Positions 6,631 through 10,211 of a stretch of DNA of 10,211 nt are shown here, piece after piece. Position 1 is the stretch's first letter. The number at the start of each line of letters is the position of its first letter. Under the pieces are notes generated by a model. It worked only from the letters and a program-made list of their open reading frames with translations. It was not told the DNA's origin and made no database searches. A program made the position numbers and the translations under genes. The stretch comes from Bacilli bacterium (GTDB lineage: Bacteria > Bacillota_I > Bacilli_A > RF39 > UBA660), in NCBI GenBank assembly GCA_022801735.1, contig JAAWSW010000043.1, forward strand, positions 1-10,211. The letters are read 5' to 3'.

Positions 6631-6959
6631 TATACCCCTCCAAAATAATCCATATCTTTAATTTTTGTAATAACTTTTTTTAATGGATAAATTATTAAAA
6701 ACAAGCCAAAAATACCAACAACAATCATATTAATCAAATTATAAGGAACTATAAAAAGTAAATTAATTACATACAAACCAGAAAACAAAAATGGAAGCAT
6801 TAACATAATATAAAGTACCTTTAAACATTTATCATTAAACTTTACATTCTTCTTAAATCTACCAGTAATATATAACATAAAATAAATAATCGAATAAATA
6901 ATAAGTAAAGTAAATGTAACTACAATACCTATCCCAAATATATTTGCTAAAATAACCAT
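6630..6959 (-). CDS. Small three-helix membrane protein, unrecognised
   Basis: 109 residues, not recognised. Three hydrophobic segments are visible, roughly residues 5-31, 46-67 and 70-92, with basic stretches RFKKNVK (34-40) and KKVITKIK (93-100) between and after them. By the positive-inside rule the loop after helix 1 and the C-terminal tail would be cytoplasmic. There is no signal peptidase site, cysteine pair or known motif. It starts at an ATG three bases after TAGGTGAT, in which the TAG is the ruvA stop. Its own last codons (GGA GGG GTA) supply the ribosome site of tdk, so it is tightly embedded in the operon. It could be a lineage-specific membrane protein, and its position gives no clear hint of function. 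Confidence 0.8.
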   Translation of the reverse strand: MVILANIFGIGIVVTFTLLIIYSIIYFMLYITGRFKKNVKFNDKCLKVLYIMLMLPFLFSGLYVINLLFIVPYNLINMIVVGIFGLFLIIYPLKKVITKIKDMDYFGGV

Positions 6960-6967
6960 AATATCAC

Positions 6968-7519
6968 CTACTTAAGTAATAACTTCAAAGCCTCTTTAAT
7001 TTGAACTTCAATCTCATCATCTGCATTAATCATTTTAGTAACTTTATTAATATCAGCAGTTTTATACCCTAAACCTTTTAATGCCTCAGTTAATTCATCA
7101 AAATTACCAGATTGTATCTCATTATTAGAAACCAATTTACCTTTTAAATCTAAAATAATTTGTCTAGCTACTTTATCCCCAATTTTAGGAAACTTTTTAA
7201 GATATAAAACATTCTCTCTTTCAATAGCATCAACAATACCACTTATAGAACCTGTTGCAAGCATTGGTAAAGCCATTTTACAACCAAGACCTTTTACTGA
7301 AGTAAGTTTCAAAAACAAATCTTTTTCTTCTAATGTTTTAAATCCATATAAACTTATTTCATCTTCTCTAACATATTGATATAAATAAACAGTATATTCT
7401 TCATCAATATTAAAAGAATAGGGACTAGCAGTATAAATCATATACCCAATTCCATTATTATCAACCACAATATAATTACTATCTATTTCTGTTATTTTTC
7501 CTTTTATATATGCATACAT
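6968..7519 (-). CDS. ruvA: Holliday junction DNA helicase subunit RuvA
   Basis: 183 residues, somewhat shorter than the 200-residue E. coli protein. RuvA tetramers bind the four-way junction and load RuvB. Seen: the N-terminal OB-fold (1-65, starting MYAYIKGKI, with a conserved NGIGY turn), two helix-hairpin-helix motifs (VKGLGCKMAL near 74-83 and FPKIGDKVARQIILDLK near 108-124), a short flexible linker, and the C-terminal RuvB-binding domain III (FDELTEALKGLGYKTADINK, about 139-158 onward). The gene heads the operon. GGTGATAAT, immediately before the ATG, contains the ribosome site and directly follows a TATAAT. It stops with TAG, which is part of the next gene's ribosome site. Confidence 0.96.
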   Translation of the reverse strand: MYAYIKGKITEIDSNYIVVDNNGIGYMIYTASPYSFNIDEEYTVYLYQYVREDEISLYGFKTLEEKDLFLKLTSVKGLGCKMALPMLATGSISGIVDAIERENVLYLKKFPKIGDKVARQIILDLKGKLVSNNEIQSGNFDELTEALKGLGYKTADINKVTKMINADDEIEVQIKEALKLLLK

Positions 7520-7534
7520 ATTATCACCATTATA
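7520..7534 (-). promoter_or_regulatory. Likely -10 box fused to the ribosome site of ruvA
   Basis: On the minus strand TATAAT (complement of 7529-7534) is followed directly by GGTGATAAT and the ruvA ATG. If this is the active -10 box, transcription would begin only 0-4 bases before the ATG, leaving most of GGTGAT untranscribed. TATTTG 16 bp upstream is a weak -35. The alternative is read-through from the gene upstream, with TATAAT occurring by chance in AT-rich DNA. Confidence 0.45.
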
Positions 7535-7590
7535 AGTATATCACATTTCACAAATAATTAATAGATACATTTGTTCACTTTTTTTAGTTT

Positions 7591-7617
7591 AAAATAAAAA
7601 CACTAAATTTAGTATTT
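7591..7617 (-). terminator. Weak intrinsic terminator overlapping the stop of the metallopeptidase-like gene
   Basis: On the minus strand AAATACTA and TAGTGTTT (complement of 7610-7617 and 7598-7605) pair over 8 bp, including one T-G wobble, around an AATT loop. Five T, an A and four T follow. The stop codon at 7609-7611 is inside the hairpin. The stem is AT-rich and weak, so partial read-through into ruvA is plausible. Confidence 0.45.
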
Positions 7618-9147
7618 CATATTTTGTCGCATCTTTTTAGCAAACCCTCTAAGTTCTTCCTGTGCCTCTTCAGTATCTTCTGGTAATAATTCATCAATCC
7701 TATCCCAATCCTCTAAAGGTAACAGTTCATACAGTAAGTCATTATTAGGTTGCATCCTACTCTCCTTTATAATATTTTCATACCCAGATATAATAATTTT
7801 TAAATTATTAAACCACTGAGAATAAGTAGACCCCAAATCTTCATCCGATCCAAATTCTTCTTTTGTATATACTTGCGGCGAAAAAATATACTCACCATTT
7901 GCCCACCTTCTTTGACATGAATTAACAGAAAGAAAATCAGTATAAGCCTCATTAAAATTTTCTAAATACACATACATATAATCTTCCTCAATTATTGAAA
8001 ATCTATTACCACATTTTTCTTCAATTTCTTCTCCAACTTTAATAGACCTTTCAATTGCATGTCTAATTTCATGATCAATCGTATTATCTATTTCTGTGCC
8101 TCCATAAGATGAAAATAAATTAATACAAATCAAATTTCTATACGCTTCTCCATCATAATAAACATTACAATAACCTCCGCATATCTCATCAAACATATCT
8201 TCTAAATCATCAGCCCATAAATCCTTAACATCACCATCAATTACTATACATTTACTAGCCTCTTCAATATACTTACCTTCAAATTCACCAAGTACATCAT
8301 TAATTTTACTATACACATCATTACACATTTCCTTAAGTAAACTGTCAGACTCAAGTAGCCCTTCACCAAAATCACACATAGGATTATCTTTTTCACTAAT
8401 ATCAAATATTAATTCTGCACAAGAAATATCTTCAAGTTTAAAATCAGGATTCTCCTCAATAATCTTTCTATCTGCTTCAGGTAAAATAGATAATAATGAT
8501 ATTAAACACTGTTTCATATAATATTCTTTTAGTTTTAATAATTTAACATATATAGCATTATAAACTCTTTCAAAATTATTATACTTATAATTTGCTTCTC
8601 TAGCACACTCCAAAGCAATACGTGCAATTTTCCTATATACATCACATGCATGTTTATATAAATCACTATGCTTAAATTCAAGATAATCTTGTTCACTAAC
8701 TTTAGTAATTCCTAATCCATTTAAAACTTTCATTCGTTCACATAAAATATCATAATTACTATCATCAGTTAAAAAACTATAAATACCCTTATAATTATTT
8801 ACATAATCATCATCACTATTTAAATAAACAAAATCAAACAAAACAGATACAAATTTATTAACCTCATCATTCTTAAACAATACCACACAATCTTCTGAAT
8901 TAATTTCTAATTCTTCTTTAGTAAAACCAAGACGTCTTAAAAATTTAAAAAGTGCTAGTCTATCTAAAATATCACTAACTGATAAAAGATCTTCAAGTTT
9001 GCCAGAAGGATAAATATAAAATAAAAATTTAGTATTATTAATTATATCAGTAATTCTATCTATATATTTTTCACCATAATCTTCTACATATGATTCAATT
9101 AAAAGAGGAAATTTTTCCCTAAGTTTATTTACAAAATTTGTTCTCAT
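7609..9147 (-). CDS. Putative cytoplasmic zinc metallopeptidase (HEIRH / NEAYTD), unrecognised family
   Basis: 512 residues from the ATG at 9145-9147. A GTG nine bases upstream lies inside the ribosome site AGGTGGG and is unlikely to be used. I do not recognise a family. No signal peptide or membrane segment is visible. The protein is acidic, with scattered cysteines that suit the cytoplasm. Residues 1-330 are largely helical and charged. DHEIRHAIE provides HExxH with H359, E360 and H363, and 36 residues after H363 comes FNEAYTDFL with E400 and D404. This HExxH + NEAxxD pairing is the gluzincin zinc-site pattern (thermolysin has NEAxSD). The preceding YRNLICINLFSS segment could be the edge strand. 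The C-terminal about 40 residues are highly acidic, then basic. It is followed by ruvA, 89 bases on. Peptidase activity is an inference from motifs only; the substrate is unknown. Confidence 0.65.
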   Translation of the reverse strand: MRTNFVNKLREKFPLLIESYVEDYGEKYIDRITDIINNTKFLFYIYPSGKLEDLLSVSDILDRLALFKFLRRLGFTKEELEINSEDCVVLFKNDEVNKFVSVLFDFVYLNSDDDYVNNYKGIYSFLTDDSNYDILCERMKVLNGLGITKVSEQDYLEFKHSDLYKHACDVYRKIARIALECAREANYKYNNFERVYNAIYVKLLKLKEYYMKQCLISLLSILPEADRKIIEENPDFKLEDISCAELIFDISEKDNPMCDFGEGLLESDSLLKEMCNDVYSKINDVLGEFEGKYIEEASKCIVIDGDVKDLWADDLEDMFDEICGGYCNVYYDGEAYRNLICINLFSSYGGTEIDNTIDHEIRHAIERSIKVGEEIEEKCGNRFSIIEEDYMYVYLENFNEAYTDFLSVNSCQRRWANGEYIFSPQVYTKEEFGSDEDLGSTYSQWFNNLKIIISGYENIIKESRMQPNNDLLYELLPLEDWDRIDELLPEDTEEAQEELRGFAKKMRQNMKY

Positions 9148-9164
9148 AAAACCCACCTATACAT

Positions 9165-9193
9165 ATTCTAACATAAAAACAAAAATATCTCCA
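9165..9193 (-). promoter_or_regulatory. Promoter of the metallopeptidase-like gene
   Basis: On the minus strand TGGAGA (complement of 9188-9193; 4 of 6 matches to TTGACA), a 17-bp spacer and TAGAAT (complement of 9165-9170), preceded by TGT for an extended -10. Seventeen bases separate it from the ATG, giving a leader of about 10 bases that carries AGGTGGG. Confidence 0.55.
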
Positions 9194-9229
9194 TTTAAAA
9201 ACTTAGATTTTTTATATAATCTAAGTTTT
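9192..9229 (-). terminator. Intrinsic terminator of the surface-protein gene
   Basis: AAAACTTAGATT (9198-9209) and AATCTAAGTTTT (9218-9229) form a perfect 12-bp stem with an 8-base loop. On the minus strand the stem runs into five T. It lies about 90 bases after the stop of the surface-protein gene and just upstream of the next promoter. Confidence 0.7.
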
Positions 9230-9316
9230 ATAATTATACTAGTAACTTTATAGAGTATGTATAATCTATATTGCAAATGGCAACATAAAAGTTTGGAAAA
9301 AGATTCTGCTTTTAGT

Positions 9317-10211
9317 TTATTCTGAAACTACCCTATATGGATTTGATGACGTTCCTTCTCCATCTAATGTGATTTCAGATTTTAGATAAAGAACTGGTAA
9401 GACGCCATTGGTTGATCCATAAGGATCTATACTACCATTGTTAAGAACAAAAAATACAGTGGTAGATAATTGATTAAAAGGCGAAATCGTCCATAAAGTA
9501 TCTGACGATGGTACTATATAATTTGTTGTCTTGCATGTACTATAATTAGTATTATTTAAATTAAAATTACCACACTGGTCTTTATTTGTGTTTGATCTTA
9601 AAAATTCACTTACTGTCATTAATCCCATCTTACCATTCCATGTTGTTTCATTTTCTGATTGTATTTGCATGGCTAAATTTGCGTTATTATATCCTACAGG
9701 GCCTACACTAAACTGGTGTTCTTGTATTAAATTTTGCGATTCATTATTTAAACTATTATAATAACTATTTTCATCATTTTCATTGTTTAAGTATGTATTT
9801 AACCTTGCTGGTCTTGCCCAATTATTTGAGTTGTATGGTCCTTCCTGAACATCAAAAACTCTAGTTCCTATACTGTCTTTCTTCATAATTTTTAGAGTTC
9901 CATCTGATTCTACACTCATTATTCTCCATGACTCATTATTAAATGTTATATAGTTATCTGGGTTTGCTCCTTTATATATATATCTTCCTGATTCATATTC
10001 ATCTTCATATAACCCATCTCCTGAGTCTGTTACTTTGGCTATTAACTTATCAGCGGCAGTTTCTCCTCCTGGTGTTACACTACTTCCATCATCTTGTACG
10101 TAATCTAGTGTCACTGTTAGATTTCCTATTGTTTTATCTGGTTGTGTAGTTACTGCATTTGAATATTCTACTTTTACTGTTAATACTGCTGTTCCATTAT
10201 TAGCAGGTAAT
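9317..10211 (-). CDS. Partial surface/secreted protein, C-terminal 297 residues (5' end beyond window)
   Basis: The reading frame is open to the right edge, so the gene begins outside the window; a GTG at 10112-10114 is internal. The first visible part (LPANNGTAVLTVKVEYSNAV...IGNLTVTLDYVQ) is a beta-rich Ig/TasA-like strand pattern. The second, from about residue 60, carries GLYEDEYESGRYIYKGANPDNYITFNNESWRIMSVESDGTLKIM, NNWARPARLNTYLN, WNGKMGLMTVSEF, LWTISPF and VLPVLYLKSEITLDGEGTSSNPY. This module recurs at the C-terminus of extracellular proteins in gut Firmicutes (DUF6273-like); its function is unknown to me. Low charge, many Asn/Ser/Thr/Tyr and only two cysteines, inside QCGNFNLNNTNYSTC and able to form one disulfide, suit an extracellular place. 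No sortase motif closes the C-terminus. A terminator follows. Confidence 0.75.
   Translation of the reverse strand, partial: LPANNGTAVLTVKVEYSNAVTTQPDKTIGNLTVTLDYVQDDGSSVTPGGETAADKLIAKVTDSGDGLYEDEYESGRYIYKGANPDNYITFNNESWRIMSVESDGTLKIMKKDSIGTRVFDVQEGPYNSNNWARPARLNTYLNNENDENSYYNSLNNESQNLIQEHQFSVGPVGYNNANLAMQIQSENETTWNGKMGLMTVSEFLRSNTNKDQCGNFNLNNTNYSTCKTTNYIVPSSDTLWTISPFNQLSTTVFFVLNNGSIDPYGSTNGVLPVLYLKSEITLDGEGTSSNPYRVVSE

Noticed and set aside
9148..9156. GTG start nine bases upstream for the metallopeptidase-like gene
   Set aside because: That GTG is part of the ribosome site AGGTGGG, which is correctly spaced for the ATG at 9145-9147.
9230..9316. Plus-strand TATAAT near 9261 and a short TTGC/GCAA inverted repeat, as a possible small RNA
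   Set aside because: There is no -35 box, the stem is only 4 bp, no terminator follows on that strand, and such strings are expected by chance in this DNA.
10112..10114. GTG as the start of the right-edge surface-protein gene
   Set aside because: The frame is open to the window edge and the upstream residues (VEYSNAV...IGNLTV) continue the same beta-strand pattern; there is no ribosome site or signal peptide.

Overview
The window is very AT-rich, tightly packed bacterial DNA with short low-GC Firmicutes-style promoters and strong or extended Shine-Dalgarno sites. Two genes (the kinase-like gene and ruvB) end at normal lengths with TGA, so UGA is a stop here and the Mycoplasma/Spiroplasma code does not apply. 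Two VanY-type D,D-carboxypeptidases imply a peptidoglycan wall. Base composition, the gut-Firmicute-type surface protein and the gene set suggest a small-genome Bacilli/RF39-like or related gut Firmicute. That placement is an inference from style, not a proven taxonomy.

Layout, left to right. At 5-37, reading leftward out of the window, is a promoter with perfect TTGACA and TATAAT boxes. They are separated by 21 bp, of which 16 are an uninterrupted G run on the minus strand. This has the form of a slipped-strand phase-variable promoter for a gene beyond the left edge, and is the most notable item in the window. Next comes a kinase-fold gene (98-877, minus) with its own terminator and promoter. 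Diverging from it is a rightward unit of two tandem VanY peptidases (993-1949, 1953-2786) and a DUF5661-like small protein (2824-3099). This unit meets the leftward miaA tail to tail. A perfect 11-bp-stem palindrome there contains both stop codons and can terminate transcription from both sides.

From 7519 down to 3096 runs one compact minus-strand operon: ruvA, a 109-aa three-helix membrane protein, a TK1-type thymidine kinase, ruvB, queA, miaA. Neighbours overlap by one base or are separated by 4-8 bases, with ribosome sites lying in or over the stop codon of the preceding gene. It combines Holliday-junction migration (RuvAB), dTMP salvage (Tdk) and tRNA anticodon-loop modification (QueA: queuosine at position 34; MiaA: i6A at position 37). 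Upstream of it, 7609-9147 encodes an unrecognised 512-aa cytoplasmic protein with an HEIRH...NEAYTD zinc-metallopeptidase signature. The right edge holds the C-terminal 297 residues of a secreted-type surface protein whose 5' end lies outside the window, followed by its terminator.

No rRNA, tRNA, CRISPR array, insertion sequence or attachment site was found. No gene-free stretch exceeds 300 bases. The largest gap (9148-9316) holds the terminator of the surface-protein gene and the promoter of the metallopeptidase-like gene; I see nothing convincing in 9230-9316.
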